Below, piece by piece: positions 9,548 to 19,478 of a stretch of 64,000 nucleotides of DNA. A program made the position numbers and the translations under genes. How positions within the stretch are numbered: the first letter of the stretch is position 1; the number at the start of each line of letters is the position of its first letter. This stretch comes from Cepaea nemoralis (taxonomy: Eukaryota; Mollusca; Gastropoda; Stylommatophora; Helicidae), in contig JACEFZ010027747.1 in assembly GCA_014155875.1 (NCBI GenBank), positions 1 through 64,000 on the forward strand, read 5' to 3'. Under the pieces are notes generated by a model. That model was not told the origin of the DNA and searched no databases. It saw nothing but the letters and a program-made list of their open reading frames with translations.

Positions 9548-11847
9548 CTGGTTTAAACAACATCCTAGAAGATTATGGACATGGAGGAGTCCAGACAGCA
9601 GGATTAAAAACCAGATAGATTACATCCTGATAAGCAAAATGTTTCGAAATGCATTAACAGTTGTAAAAACAGTTCCAAATGCAGACTGTTACAGTGATCA
9701 CAGATTAATTACTGGCACATTGAGGGTAAAGTTAAAGAAAGTCAAGTATACAGCAGGAAACCCTAAATATGACTTGTGCAAATTGAAAACTGACAAAGAA
9801 ATACAAGATAATTTTAACATAGAAGTAAAGAACAAATTTGATTTATTGTCTGATCTAGAGATCCTATTTCAAGATGTAGATGATCAATGGGAAATGCTGA
9901 AGAATTCAATCAGTTGTGCAGCAGAAAAAACTATTCCAAAAGTAAAGAAAGTGGGCCGTAAGACATGGATGACTGAAGAAATTTTACAACTAATGGAAAC
10001 AAGAAGACAGAACAAAAATAATCCTGCCAAATATGAAGAAATTCACAGAAAAGTCAGAACCTTATGTAAGGAGGCTAAAGAAACATGGCTTGAGAAAAAT
10101 TGCAGAGAAATTGAAAAACAACACAACAGTAAAAATGCGAAACTAATGCACAAAAGAATTCAGGAGATTACTAATCAAAGAACACGTACATCAGCAGGCT
10201 GCCTAAAGACAAAAGATGGAAGAGTCATAATAGAAAAAGATCAGATTTTACATGTATGGTCAGATTACGTGAAAAACCTTTATGACGATAACAGAGACGA
10301 ACAATATATTGTTCAAAATAACAATGAAGGGCCAGCAATTTTGAAGATGGAGGTTCAGAATGCTCTTAATCATATGAAATCTGGCAAGACCCCCGGTCCA
10401 GACAGCGTCACAACAGAAATGATTAATGCTTTAGAAGAATATGGAATAGATAAAGTTACCAGTCTGCTTAATACAATATATGATACTGGAAATATACCTC
10501 ATGAGTTATGTAATTCTGTATTTATTGCAATCCCAAAGAAATCAGGAGCCTTGGAATGTGATCAACATCGAACAATTAGTATAATGAGTCACATCACGAA
10601 GATTTTGCTAAGAATTATCATGCAAAGAGTTAGGAGGAAAATACAACCTGAAATAGGAGAAGAACAATGTGGGTTTGTAGTAGGCAAGGGTACAGTAAAT
10701 GCTGTGTATATACTGAGAACCGTAATCGAACGTTCTATAGAAGTAAACAAAGATCTACACCTTTGCTTTATTGACTACACAAAGGCTTTTGATAAAGTGA
10801 GACATGTCAACATGATAAGGATGCTTGAAGATCTACAAATTGATGGGAAAGACCTTAGACTTGTAAAAAACATATATTGGAAACAACAAGCTGCCATAAG
10901 AGTTGATAATGAAGTAAGCCAATATCAGCCTATTAAGAGAGGTGTGAGACAGGGATGTGTAATGTCTCCAGATCTGTTTTCCCTGTACAGTGAAAATATT
11001 TTCAGAAATATTGAAGATATGGAAGGAATCAACATTGGGGGACGATGCATCAATAACATTAGATATGCAGATGATACAGTCTTGATTGCAGACAATGAAC
11101 AGGACCTGCAAAATTTAGTAGATGCGGTTGTTACACACAGTGAACAACAAGGGTTAGAATTAAATTGTAAAAAGACACAGATTATGGTCGTCACTAGGAA
11201 GAACGAAATACCACAGTGTAATATACAAGTAAATGGGAATATTCTTCAACAAGTGAATAGGTACAATTATCTCGGAACAGTAATAACATCTGATGGGAGA
11301 TGCCTTGAAGAGATTAGAACAAGAATCGCCATGGCAAAAGTAGCCTTTAGCAAGATGAAAAACATACTGACCAATAAAAAGATGTCAATTGAAACGAGAA
11401 AAAGAGTGTTGAGATGCTACATAGAACCTGTACTTTTATATGGATGTGAAGCTTGGACAATGAGCAGCCAGGCTGAAAAACATCTGATGGCTGTAGAAAT
11501 GTGGTTTCTGAGGAAAATGCAAAGAATACCATGGACAGCCAGAAATACCAATGAACAAGTCCTTCAAGAAACAAATGAAGATCGTAAACTGATCAGAGAC
11601 ATTAGACGTAGACAGTCACAACTTTTTGGGCATGTTATGAGAAGAAATGATTTGGAGAACTTGGTGACAACTGGTAAGATCGAAGGGAACAGACCAAGGG
11701 GAAGACCTAGAAACAAGTATCTGGATGGCTTGGCCTTGTGGCATGGTCGAGACAAAAACACGGAACTGATCCACGACTCTGTTGATCGAGTGAGATGGCA
11801 GAACATGACCGCCCACGCTTACCGGCATGGCACATGATGGATGGATG
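9548..11847 (+). mobile_element. 5'-truncated LINE insertion in left arm
   Basis: A 2.3-kb non-LTR retrotransposon is flanked by GAGGAGA at 9541-9547 and 11848-11854. The right arm keeps the uninterrupted site near 29450 (TTTCGATCTCCTCAGCG). The 5' end falls inside the endonuclease domain. The 3' end has a short ATGG/GATG repeat instead of a long poly-A tail. At least seven more fragments of this family or its relatives lie elsewhere in the window. Confidence 0.9.
9639..11837 (+). CDS. LINE endonuclease-reverse transcriptase, 5'-truncated but open
   Basis: This encodes the polyprotein that nicks target DNA and copies the LINE RNA into the genome. The frame is open from about 9558, upstream of the first ATG, where the endonuclease block SRIKNQIDYIL lies; the start given is only the first Met left after truncation. 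SDH of the endonuclease is at residues 19-21. RT blocks are FIDYTKAFD (377-385), GVRQGC (435-440) and the catalytic RYADDT (475-480), all intact. A C-terminal zone reads LYGCEAWTMS, LRKMQRIPWT, then GRPRNKYLDGLALWHGRD. It resembles proteins often labelled craniofacial development protein 2-like or RTE-like; the clade is not proven. The long undamaged frame suggests a recent insertion, but the missing endonuclease start makes it immobile. Confidence 0.88.
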   Translation: MFRNALTVVKTVPNADCYSDHRLITGTLRVKLKKVKYTAGNPKYDLCKLKTDKEIQDNFNIEVKNKFDLLSDLEILFQDVDDQWEMLKNSISCAAEKTIPKVKKVGRKTWMTEEILQLMETRRQNKNNPAKYEEIHRKVRTLCKEAKETWLEKNCREIEKQHNSKNAKLMHKRIQEITNQRTRTSAGCLKTKDGRVIIEKDQILHVWSDYVKNLYDDNRDEQYIVQNNNEGPAILKMEVQNALNHMKSGKTPGPDSVTTEMINALEEYGIDKVTSLLNTIYDTGNIPHELCNSVFIAIPKKSGALECDQHRTISIMSHITKILLRIIMQRVRRKIQPEIGEEQCGFVVGKGTVNAVYILRTVIERSIEVNKDLHLCFIDYTKAFDKVRHVNMIRMLEDLQIDGKDLRLVKNIYWKQQAAIRVDNEVSQYQPIKRGVRQGCVMSPDLFSLYSENIFRNIEDMEGINIGGRCINNIRYADDTVLIADNEQDLQNLVDAVVTHSEQQGLELNCKKTQIMVVTRKNEIPQCNIQVNGNILQQVNRYNYLGTVITSDGRCLEEIRTRIAMAKVAFSKMKNILTNKKMSIETRKRVLRCYIEPVLLYGCEAWTMSSQAEKHLMAVEMWFLRKMQRIPWTARNTNEQVLQETNEDRKLIRDIRRRQSQLFGHVMRRNDLENLVTTGKIEGNRPRGRPRNKYLDGLALWHGRDKNTELIHDSVDRVRWQNMTAHAYRHGT

Positions 11848-12519
11848 GAGGAGATCGAAATCCAATATGAGAGAAAATTGATTTATTCCATGTCTCGAGT
11901 TAACCCGAGTAGGTCAAGTAATGACCACATGAATATACTTTTTGTCACGCCTCAGCATGATAGTTAATTCGGCAGAAGTTCAGACCCACGTATCAACATT
12001 AAGCGCTTGGTGAAAATCTGGTTTAAAAATATACTAGACACGGATACATTATTATTAAAAAATTAACCATAAAAACATAATTAAACGGTTAAATTTCCTG
12101 TATGTCTAGTGGAGCATATTACGATCAATAAAAAAAACTACGAGTCTCCATTAATTTAAGGCGTAACTTACCAACATAATCATAAAAATATGCAATGAAA
12201 CACCACAAATAACATCCCCTTAATTATAAAAGTAACCAGGGGGAGACTAGTCAGGGCTCTTGACTCAACCAGAAGTAATAAGCTCCCATGACCGCTAGAT
12301 TTTACCTGCGCGCACAGGTAAAAGGTCACGTGCTGACACCACCACGTCCAGCAACCCTCGTAGGAGATTATCTGATAGCGGTCAGCCAGAATGCCTAGGG
12401 AATTTTCAATTAACGTCAACGGACTTCAATGCGTATCTCCAGGTAAAGATCAAATCGAGCACCGCACCCCAGTGCTGTGAAGGGAATATTTGCGCAGGAA
12501 AAATAAGCTATTCTCAAAT
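11848..12519 (+). repeat. Left-arm segment between LINE and SINE
   Basis: Positions 11848-12167 match 29139-29460 in reverse. Positions 12348-12519 match about 22105-22271 in reverse. The 180 bp between (12168-12347) have no partner in the right arm, where an LTR element now sits. A GTAAC at 12163-12167 corresponds to the GTTAC beside that LTR. No gene is seen here. Confidence 0.8.
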
Positions 12520-12912
12520 CTGCGTGGTCTCGAGGTATGGTGTCCGCCTCGAGTGCTGGAGGTCCCGGGTTCGGGCCCCGGTGATGCCGGGATTTTTTCT
12601 CGTGGACTTCTAGTAATAAATTCCCCCTGGTCTCTGGGTAGTGAGATCGGACGCCCGTGTGTATTGTTGCACACGTAAACAATCCCTTGGCAGTTGGAAA
12701 TCGAAAAAGAGTAGCCTAACGGCGCTGCCCGGGCAAAATTTCGAGTTAAAAATCTACCCAAAGTATTTCAGGATCCTCGGCGGTGCTACGGAGTTCGTGC
12801 ACTGAGCTGAGTTTCTTCAGACTCAGGTTTGAGTTAGGAGGAGAACGGAGCACTTATGGGTTGCACCCGTGTGCCTTGATGTTGATCCATCTACTAAACT
12901 AAAACTAAAACT
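12520..12912 (+). repeat. tRNA-derived SINE (family S2) in left arm
   Basis: The head is tRNA-like: an A-box-like TGGTCTCGAGGTATGG and a B box GGGTTCGGGCC near 12565-12580. The body contains GTTGCACACGTAAACAATCC and the tail is (AAACT)n, ending CTAAACTAAAACTAAAACT. AAAT flanks both sides (12516-12519 and 12913-12916), and the right arm (about 22105) lacks the element. It is a polymerase III-transcribed, LINE-mobilised element with no protein. The family differs from S1. Confidence 0.85.
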
Positions 12913-12916
12913 AAAT

Positions 12917-13289
12917 AGCTATATGAAGCATATATACGCAGGTGCCTGGATGACTTCGTCACACGGGATATGTGCACGCGTCTGTGTGTGTGTGCGTGCG
13001 TGCGTGCGCGCGCGCGCGAGTGTGTGTATGTGTGAGCGTGTGAGCGCGCTATCAATTACACGACATCGCAGTCAACCTCAGTATTCTATGGAGTGTCATG
13101 CTTCCTGGGCAAGTTTGCGGTTGTCTTTCTGAACCATCATCATCACCATCACTATAGCATCTGCCGCCGACGATCAAAGTGGAGACATGAAAATCACTCA
13201 TCTGAACGAATGCTGTGTATACCCTACACAGGTAGTAATCCTAGATAACTAAATCCCTGGTCATTCATCATCAGCATGTGCCATATCGT

Positions 13290-13342
<53 letters not shown>

Positions 13343-13733
13343 CTCCAATTTTTTCTTTTACATAGGGCAGTAAAGCTTTAATGCGTTGCATTTTCAGGAC
13401 ATCGCAGTCAGCCCCAGCATTCATGCTTCCTGGGCAAGTTTGCAGTTGTCTTTCTGAACGGCCGGCACCCAGGAGCTTCTGTAATTACTGTCATTATGTT
13501 TACCATCATTATCACCATCACTATAGCATCTGCCGCCGACGTTGCCATATCCCTCTCGCTCTCTCTCTCTCTCCCTAGCTCTATTTCGCTCTCTCCCACT
13601 CGCTCCCTCTCTCTGTCCCCCCTCTCTCTATCTTCTCTCTCTCTCTCTCTATTCTCCCTCGCTCTTTCCCTCCAGATCTCTCACTCTATCTCTCTCTCGA
13701 TCAAATATGGCGCTGTAGCCGGTCAGGTGTCTT
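12917..13733 (+). repeat. Left-arm segment with CT and GT microsatellites
   Basis: This is the left counterpart of about 20815-22090. It has a GT/GC run (12978-13035), a CT run (13292-13335) and a degenerate CT tract (13553-13700). Two short blocks (13060-13130 and 13395-13470) carry the S1 SINE core on the minus strand (CAGTCAACCTCAG..., CTTCCTGGGCAAGTTTGC). The right arm has the same layout with much longer GA tracts. The ORFs here are low-complexity artefacts. Confidence 0.75.
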
Positions 13734-13915
13734 ATGGGATTCACCCGAAAGCAAAGAGGGCGTCGCATCCAGTCACACGACCAAACAGTGCATAATAAAC
13801 TGCTGAGTCATTCTACGTCAGCAAATAGCGTGTATAAGACGACCAAGCAGTCGTCGAATAGAAGTACCAGTCTCAGTGAACAGCAACCACCTCAAAATGT
13901 TACAACTCGCTATCG

Positions 13916-13966
13916 GTAAGTTGGCTTTTTGATAAAGCTTTCACATTTTCGTTGTGTTTCATACAG
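13916..13966 (+). other. Candidate 51-bp GT-AG intron
   Basis: A strong 5' splice-site match (TATCG/GTAAGTTGG) is followed 51 bp later by a pyrimidine-rich run and CATACAG. The same donor lies in the right arm on the other strand; there the segment before the acceptor has gained extra bases. The size suits a short animal intron. It would lie upstream of the 137-aa ORF and could join a leader exon to it. There is no transcript evidence. Confidence 0.4.
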
Positions 13967-14261
13967 ATAACCTAACAATACTAGTATAATACACGGGATA
14001 TATGGTGCTAGACGCCTATATCTGAAGAGACAAGCCATTTCTTCCTATAGAATTGTAGGGTGGGTCGACATGGAATAAAGCAGACATTCGAACTTTTGAA
14101 CACAGCACTATGGTGGTCCCTTAATAATATAAGCAGTAATGTGTAGTCGTAGGGGAAGGTGAAAGTGGACCGCAGGGTCCACATATCCATTATAGATAGA
14201 CATATATGAACTGTTTAACAGAAAGTGCATATCAGATCCCTAGCTATTATCTGTAATATCC

Positions 14262-14675
14262 ATGTCTATAACACTGATAAGGCACCCTATTCTTATTTGT
14301 TCAACAGATACCGAGACCCACGAATACCTAATTAGCAAACTGTGGAGCATACTAAGAGCTGAACCAGACAGCTATTGCATGGCGTGTCTTAATGTCCCAC
14401 AAAATCAAGAAGCCGAGAATCCATTCAGTCATTCTTGTGATTACGGTGAGGGTGGTAGTTTTGCAGATCTAGTAACGGTTCGATTGCGGGATGTACTACA
14501 ACAGAACTTCACCAAACTAGAAATAATCACATTAAGACTGAATAGTATTGAGGAAAGCATCCTCGACTATAATCAACAGCAGGATACTCCAGAACCATCC
14601 TCACCATACGTCGAGCGAACATCATCACCGACATTCTTAACCTTTAGTCAAGCCACACTAGCGGACGAGTATTAA
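14262..14675 (+). CDS. 137-aa protein of unknown function, left-arm copy (intact)
   Basis: I do not recognise this protein. It begins MSITLIRHPILICS. It has a CMAC pair (residues 39-42) followed by FSHSCDYGEGGSF, which could form a small zinc-binding site (C-x2-C...H-x-C). A leucine-rich helical stretch follows (LRDVLQQNFTKLEIITLRLN), then a polar tail rich in S, T and P. The right-arm copy (19863-20276, minus) has exactly the same length but carries a TAG at codon 18 and a later TAA, so only this copy can make protein. It lies in the same arm and orientation as the PC4-like gene 430 bp downstream. The long frame, kept while the mirror copy decayed, argues for it being a real gene. Confidence 0.6.
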   Translation: MSITLIRHPILICSTDTETHEYLISKLWSILRAEPDSYCMACLNVPQNQEAENPFSHSCDYGEGGSFADLVTVRLRDVLQQNFTKLEIITLRLNSIEESILDYNQQQDTPEPSSPYVERTSSPTFLTFSQATLADEY

Positions 14676-14875
14676 AACACCTACATAAAAACAAAATGAT
14701 TGTAAAATACTTACAGCCCTGTCTTTAATAGCTGACCAAACCTCAATACGAAGAAAACTACAAGGGGTGTGAGGAGCCTGTATATGTATATCACTGGTAT
14801 TCTGACTTTGCAGAATATAGCTCACAGCGGCTACATCACAAGTAACACGGTGCCCTCTACACTATCTATGTCATC

Positions 14876-15028
14876 ATGGCTAGAGGTCATGTGGCGAGCA
14901 TGACCCGCATTCCCCAACCCAGCTCAAACATACAACAGGTCAACGAGAGGGTAGTAGAACGCTTAGTTGCGCCATACGGACAGCCACGTCAGCGTAATCT
15001 GAACCGCTTGACCTATGAAACCGGCTAA
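14876..15028 (+). CDS. 50-aa small ORF, left-arm copy
   Basis: This short ORF begins MARGHVASMTRIPQPSS and ends NRLTYETG. It lies between the 137-aa ORF and the PC4-like gene and stops just before the latter's promoter. In the right arm the same ORF (about 19512-19664, minus) gains a stop at codon 21. No family is recognised and it may simply be a leader or chance frame. Confidence 0.3.
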   Translation: MARGHVASMTRIPQPSSNIQQVNERVVERLVAPYGQPRQRNLNRLTYETG

Positions 15029-15067
15029 AACTAGTTTTACGCGTGGCTAAAAAAACTAGTATATAAA
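15021..15067 (+). promoter_or_regulatory. Core promoter of the left PC4-like gene
   Basis: TATATAAA lies at 15060-15067, 38 bp before the ATG, so transcription would begin roughly at 15090. Just upstream, two copies of GGCTAAAA(n)CTAGT lie 22 bp apart, the first forming the palindrome AAAACTAGTTTT. The right arm keeps the TATA box exactly and the upstream pair with substitutions. This is a recognisable RNA polymerase II promoter layout. The repeated CTAGT motif may bind a regulator. Confidence 0.6.
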
Positions 15068-15104
15068 CCCGAGGTTAGTAACACTCAAGCATTGTGATCA
15101 GAAG

Positions 15105-15997
15105 ATGACTACAAACTTCAAGACTATGCCTGCTAACTGGGTCTGCATGACTCGTAGTGGTAAGACTATTAGACCAGTGGGCGGTGGTGATAAGGCCGTG
15201 TTTGTCTCATCCTACAGAGGAACGAGCACGTTACACATCCGAAGATTTTACGGTGATTCCGACAAGAGAATCCCGACTAAGACGGGTATGACACTTACTC
15301 GACAAGAATATGAACAAATGAGCGCCATGCAATGCGAGATCCTAGCTGATTTTGACAGACTCAATCAAGTTAACCAAGCCAGTAACGAGTCAAACAAGAC
15401 ACTAACAGAGGCAAGCAAGTCAGTACCAAAACATTCAAGTCAGTGCTCATGTCAAACAAGGCACTAACAGAAGCAATCAAGTCCAAAGTCCAAAACACTC
15501 AAGTCAGTGCTCAAGTTAAATAAGGAACTAACCGAAACCACCAAGTAGACGCATACTATACCGCCAGTTTTCAACCCAGCTACACTCAGATGTGTGATGA
15601 GTCCAATGGCCAGCTGTTTGATATCCAACAAGACACCAACCGAAGCAATGAAGTCCAACACACCCAAGACAGTACTCAAGTCAACCATGGTACTAAATGA
15701 AGCCACCAAGTAGATGCATACTATACCACCAGTTATCAACCCAGCTACAGTCAGATGTGTGATGACTCCAGCAAGCTGATATGTGAACAACCCAATAGCC
15801 AGATGTTTGATGTGCCCGACACTCAGATGATTGATGGCCCTGTTGGCTACAATACTAAGATGTCAGCCCACCAAACAGGAGACTAGTCTTATGACTACAT
15901 ACCAAGTGACATATACATAACACGCTACCACATGGAAATACCAACCTACTCAGACAGTGGTGTGAAGACACCCAGAAACAACATACAATTTGTATAG
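15105..15997 (+). pseudogene. PC4-like domain gene, left-arm copy (frameshifted)
   Basis: This is the mirror copy of the intact gene at 18523-19434. The first ~105 codons read through the PC4-like domain (KAVFVSSYRGTSTLHIRRF, PTKTGMTLT). Near 15420 one base is missing relative to the right arm (CAGTACC here, CAGTAACC there) and the frame is lost; it closes at 15467. The rest of the C-terminal repeat region is still recognisable to the matching stop at 15997, with further small deletions (total 893 bp against 912). The domain itself would survive in a ~120-residue product. Confidence 0.75.
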
Positions 15998-16213
15998 CTC
16001 TATATGTGAAAAATAAAATGTTTTGATGATACTATGTATACCACCTCATATCAAATCATCCATTTCGTATAATGACATTAGGCATTTTAAAATTATTATT
16101 CTTGTAAAATGTACTGAAATACTGAAAATAAACATGTATATAGATTATAATTACGTCTTGGTTGTTGAATATTTAGTGTTCACAGTGTATATAGTTGTCA
16201 TGTGGTGAGTGAA
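15998..16213 (+). other. Left-arm 3' flank of PC4-like gene
   Basis: This A+T-rich sequence is matched in reverse at about 18300-18520. It includes AATAAA at 16013-16018, directly after the gene, a likely polyadenylation signal. Confidence 0.5.
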
Positions 16214-16697
16214 TGAAGGGCAAACATCTTGGTTAAGTAATAAAATTTGTTAACCAAATGGGAAAAATTTTGGCTACATTTCATCCAGAGTTATAAAAAG
16301 TAGAACACTTTGGTGACCAAATGTGAAAAGTTTGGCCAAATTTCAACCAAACACATAAAAATCTCAGTCATACATGGGAAAAGTAAGAAAAATGTGTTAA
16401 CCAAACATGAAAAGTATGGCCAACTTTCACCCAAACTTATGAAAAGTGTAAAATTTGTATTGTCCAGCTGTGAAAAGTTTGACCAAATTTCACCCAAACT
16501 TATGAATAGTTGGAAACTTTGTTAACCAAAAGGCGAAAAGTTTGGCCAAAGTTCAACCACAATCATCAACAAATAGGAAAATTTGTTAACGAAAGTGAAA
16601 AGGTTACCCAAATTTCAAACAAATTCATAAAAAAGTAGGAAACCTTGTTAACCAAATGCGAAAAGTTTGACCAAATTTCATCCAATCTTATAAAAAT
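16214..16697 (+). repeat. ~60-bp minisatellite, left-arm array
   Basis: About eight imperfect units contain GTTAACCAAA, GAAAAGTTTGGCCAAATTTC and ACCCAAACTTATGA. The array is matched in reverse by 17825-18290. It marks the inner end of the left arm. Confidence 0.85.
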
Positions 16698-16925
16698 TAA
16701 ATTAAATTTCTCTTTATGTTTCCAAGTTGAATGTTTCATGTAGAAATTTAATTGTTAATTTGTGTACAATTTTATTGTTGAAATTTTATTTTATTTCATT
16801 CAATCATAGTGACTTAATACATAAGTTACATTAATTTTCTGAAAATACAGCTGTTGTTTAAATAGGGGACAGGAGAATATCTCTAGTAGGTTGGGATGTA
16901 AAATGACAACGGGAGATATTTTCCC
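16698..16925. other. Unique spacer at the palindrome centre
   Basis: This ~230-bp A+T-rich non-repeat sequence lies between the two oppositely oriented minisatellite arrays. It has no ORF and nothing recognised. It is the only sequence near the axis not shared by the arms or the minisatellite, so it is a candidate remnant of the loop. Confidence 0.6.
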
Positions 16926-18290
16926 CCCTTTGGTTAAGGAATTTTCCTCCTTTTTAAAAGTTTGGGTGAATTTTGGCTAAATTTTATTTTTCCTATTTTG
17001 TTAACAAAATGTCCTACTTTTCATAAGTTTTGGATGAAATATTTTCTTCACTTGTCCAAAAAATTTTCACATTTGGTTAACAAAGTTTTCTACTTTTTAT
17101 AAGTTTCGATGAACTTTAGCCAAACATTTCACATTTGGTTAACAAAGTTTCCTAGTGTTTATGAGTTTGTTTGAAATTTGGCCAAACTTTTCACATTTGG
17201 TTAACAAAGTTTCCTACTTTTCATAGGTTTGCTTGATATTTGGTCAAACTTTTCACATCTGGACAACAAAATTTCCCACTTGTCACAAGTTTGCGTGAAA
17301 TTTGGCCAACCTTTTCACGTTTCGTTAACAAAGTTTCAAATTTATTTATAAGTTTGGTTTGAAATTTGGTTAAACTTTTCACATTTGGTTAACAAAGTTT
17401 CCTAGTTTTTATGAGTTTGTTTGAAATTTGGCCAAAATTTTCACACCTGGACAACAAAATTTTCCACTTTTCATAAGTTTGGGTCAGATAGTTATAAGTT
17501 TGGTTGAACTTTGGCCACAATTTTTTTTTCACTTTGGTCAACAAAACTTCCTACTTTTTTAAAAATGGATTTTGGTTGAACTTTGGCCAACCTTTTCACC
17601 TTTGGGTAACAAAGTTTCCTACTTTTTAAAAGTGTATTTGAAATTTGGCCAAAGTTTTTCACTTTGGTTAACAAAATGTTCCTACATGTTATAAGTTTGA
17701 GTGAGATTTTTATAAGATTGGATGAAATTTGGCCAAACTTTTCACATTTGGTTAACAAAGTTTCCTACTTTTTATGAATTTGTTTGAAATGTGGTTAACC
17801 TTTTATAAGTTTGACTAAGATTTTTTTATAAGATTGGATGAAATTTGGTCAAACTTTTCGCATTTGGTTAACAAAGTTTCCTTTATTTTTTAAATGAATT
17901 TGTTTGAAATTTGGGTAACCTTTTCACTTTCGTTAACAAATTTTCCTACTTGTTGATGATTGTGGTTGAACTTTGGCCAAACTTTTCGCCTTTTGGTTAA
18001 CAAAGTTTCCTACATTTCATAAGTTTGGGTGAAATTTTGTCAAACTTTTCACAGCTGGACAATACAAATTTTACACTTTTCATAAGTTTGGGTGAAAGTT
18101 GGCCAAACTTTTCACGTTTGGTTAACACATTTTCCTACTTTCCCATGTTTGACTGAGAATTTTATAAGTTTGGTTGAAATTTAGCCAAACATTTCACATT
18201 TGGTCACCAAAGTGTTCTACATTTTATAAGTCTGGATGAAATGTAGCCAAAATTTTTCCCATTTGGTTAACAAATTTTATTACTTGACCA
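16926..18290 (-). repeat. ~60-bp minisatellite, right array (expanded)
   Basis: About 22 units of the reverse complement of the left array (TTTGGTTAACAAAGTTTCC, AAATTTGGCCAAACTTTTCA). Only 17825-18290 pairs with the left array. The other ~900 bp is expansion on the right side only. It has no coding potential. Confidence 0.85.
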
Positions 18291-18522
18291 AGATTATTGC
18301 CCTTCATTCTCTCACCATATGACAACTATATACACCGTAAACACTAAATATTCAACAACCAAGACGTAATTATAATCTATATACATGTTTATTTACAGTA
18401 TTTCAGTACATTTTACAAGAATAATAATTTAAAAATGCCTAATGTCATTATACAAAACGGATGATTTGATATGAGGTGGTATACATAGTATCATCAAAAC
18501 ATTTTATATTTCACATATAGAG

Positions 18523-19434
18523 CTATACAAATTGTATGTTGTTTCTGGGTTTCTTCACACCACTGTCTGAGTAGGTTGGTTTTTCCGGGTGGTAGCATGG
18601 TATGTATATGTCACTTGGTATGTAGTCATAAGACTGGTCTCCTGCTTGGTGGGCTGACATCTGAGTATTGTAGCCAACCGGGCCATCAATCATCTGAGTA
18701 TCGGACACATCAAACATCTGGCTATTGGGCTCTTCACATATCTGGTTGCTGGGGTCATCACACATCTGACTGTAGCTGGGTTGATAACTGGTGGTATAGT
18801 ATGCATCTACTTGGTGGCTTCGTTTAGTACCATGGTTGACATGAGTACTGTCTTGAGTGTGTTGGACTTGATTGCTTCGGTTGGTGTCTTGTTGGATATC
18901 AAACAGCTGGCCATTGGACTCATCACACGTCTGCTTGCTGGGGTCATCACACATCTGAGTGTAGCTGGGTTGAAAACTGGCGGTATAGTATGAGACTACT
19001 TGGTGGTTTCGGTTAGTTCCTTGTTTAACTTGAGCACTGACTTGAGTGTTTTGGACTTGATTGCTTCTGTTAGTGCCTTGTTTGACATGAGCACTGACTT
19101 GAATGTTTTGGTTACTGACTTGCTTGCCTCTGTTAGTGTCTTGCTTGACTTCGCTACTGGCTTGGTTAACTTGGTTGAGTCTGTCAAAATCAGCTAGGAT
19201 CTCGCAATGCATGGCGCTCATCTGTTCATATTCTTGTCGAGTAAGTGTCATACCCGTCTTAGTCGGGAATCTCTTGTCGGAATCACCGTAAAATCTTCGG
19301 ATGTGTAACGTGCTCGTTCCTCTGTAGGATGAGACAAACACGGCCTTATCACCACCGCCCACTGGTCTAATAATCTCACCACTACGAGTCATGTAGACCC
19401 AGTTAGCAGGCACAGTCTTGAAGTCTGTAGTCAT
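18523..19434 (-). CDS. PC4-like (p15 coactivator) domain protein, right-arm copy (intact)
   Basis: This 303-aa protein has an N-terminal domain (about residues 29-80) matching the PC4/p15 fold by pattern: a basic start, AVFVSSYRG, LHIRRFYGD, then PTKTGMTLTRQEYEQM. PC4 binds single-stranded DNA and acts as a coactivator of RNA polymerase II. The rest is low-complexity, rich in Q, N, S and T, with internal repeats such as YYTASFQPSYTQMCDDPS and YYTTSYQPSYSQMCDDPS. The start is set by a TATA box 37 bp upstream. The left-arm copy is frameshifted. In animals PC4 is usually ~110-130 aa, so the long tail is unusual. The domain call is by motif only. A role in replicating or transcribing the element is inference. 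Confidence 0.7.
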   Translation of the reverse strand: MTTDFKTVPANWVYMTRSGEIIRPVGGGDKAVFVSSYRGTSTLHIRRFYGDSDKRFPTKTGMTLTRQEYEQMSAMHCEILADFDRLNQVNQASSEVKQDTNRGKQVSNQNIQVSAHVKQGTNRSNQVQNTQVSAQVKQGTNRNHQVVSYYTASFQPSYTQMCDDPSKQTCDESNGQLFDIQQDTNRSNQVQHTQDSTHVNHGTKRSHQVDAYYTTSYQPSYSQMCDDPSNQICEEPNSQMFDVSDTQMIDGPVGYNTQMSAHQAGDQSYDYIPSDIYIPCYHPEKPTYSDSGVKKPRNNIQFV

Positions 19435-19470
19435 CTTCTGATCACAATGCTTGAGTGTTAGGACCTTGGG

Positions 19471-19478
19471 TTTATATA
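19471..19478 (-). promoter_or_regulatory. TATA box of the right PC4-like gene
   Basis: TATATAAA on the minus strand, in the same place as in the left arm. The paired GGCTAAAA/CTAGT motif upstream is diverged here (AAAACTGGTTTT in place of the left-arm palindrome). Confidence 0.6.
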
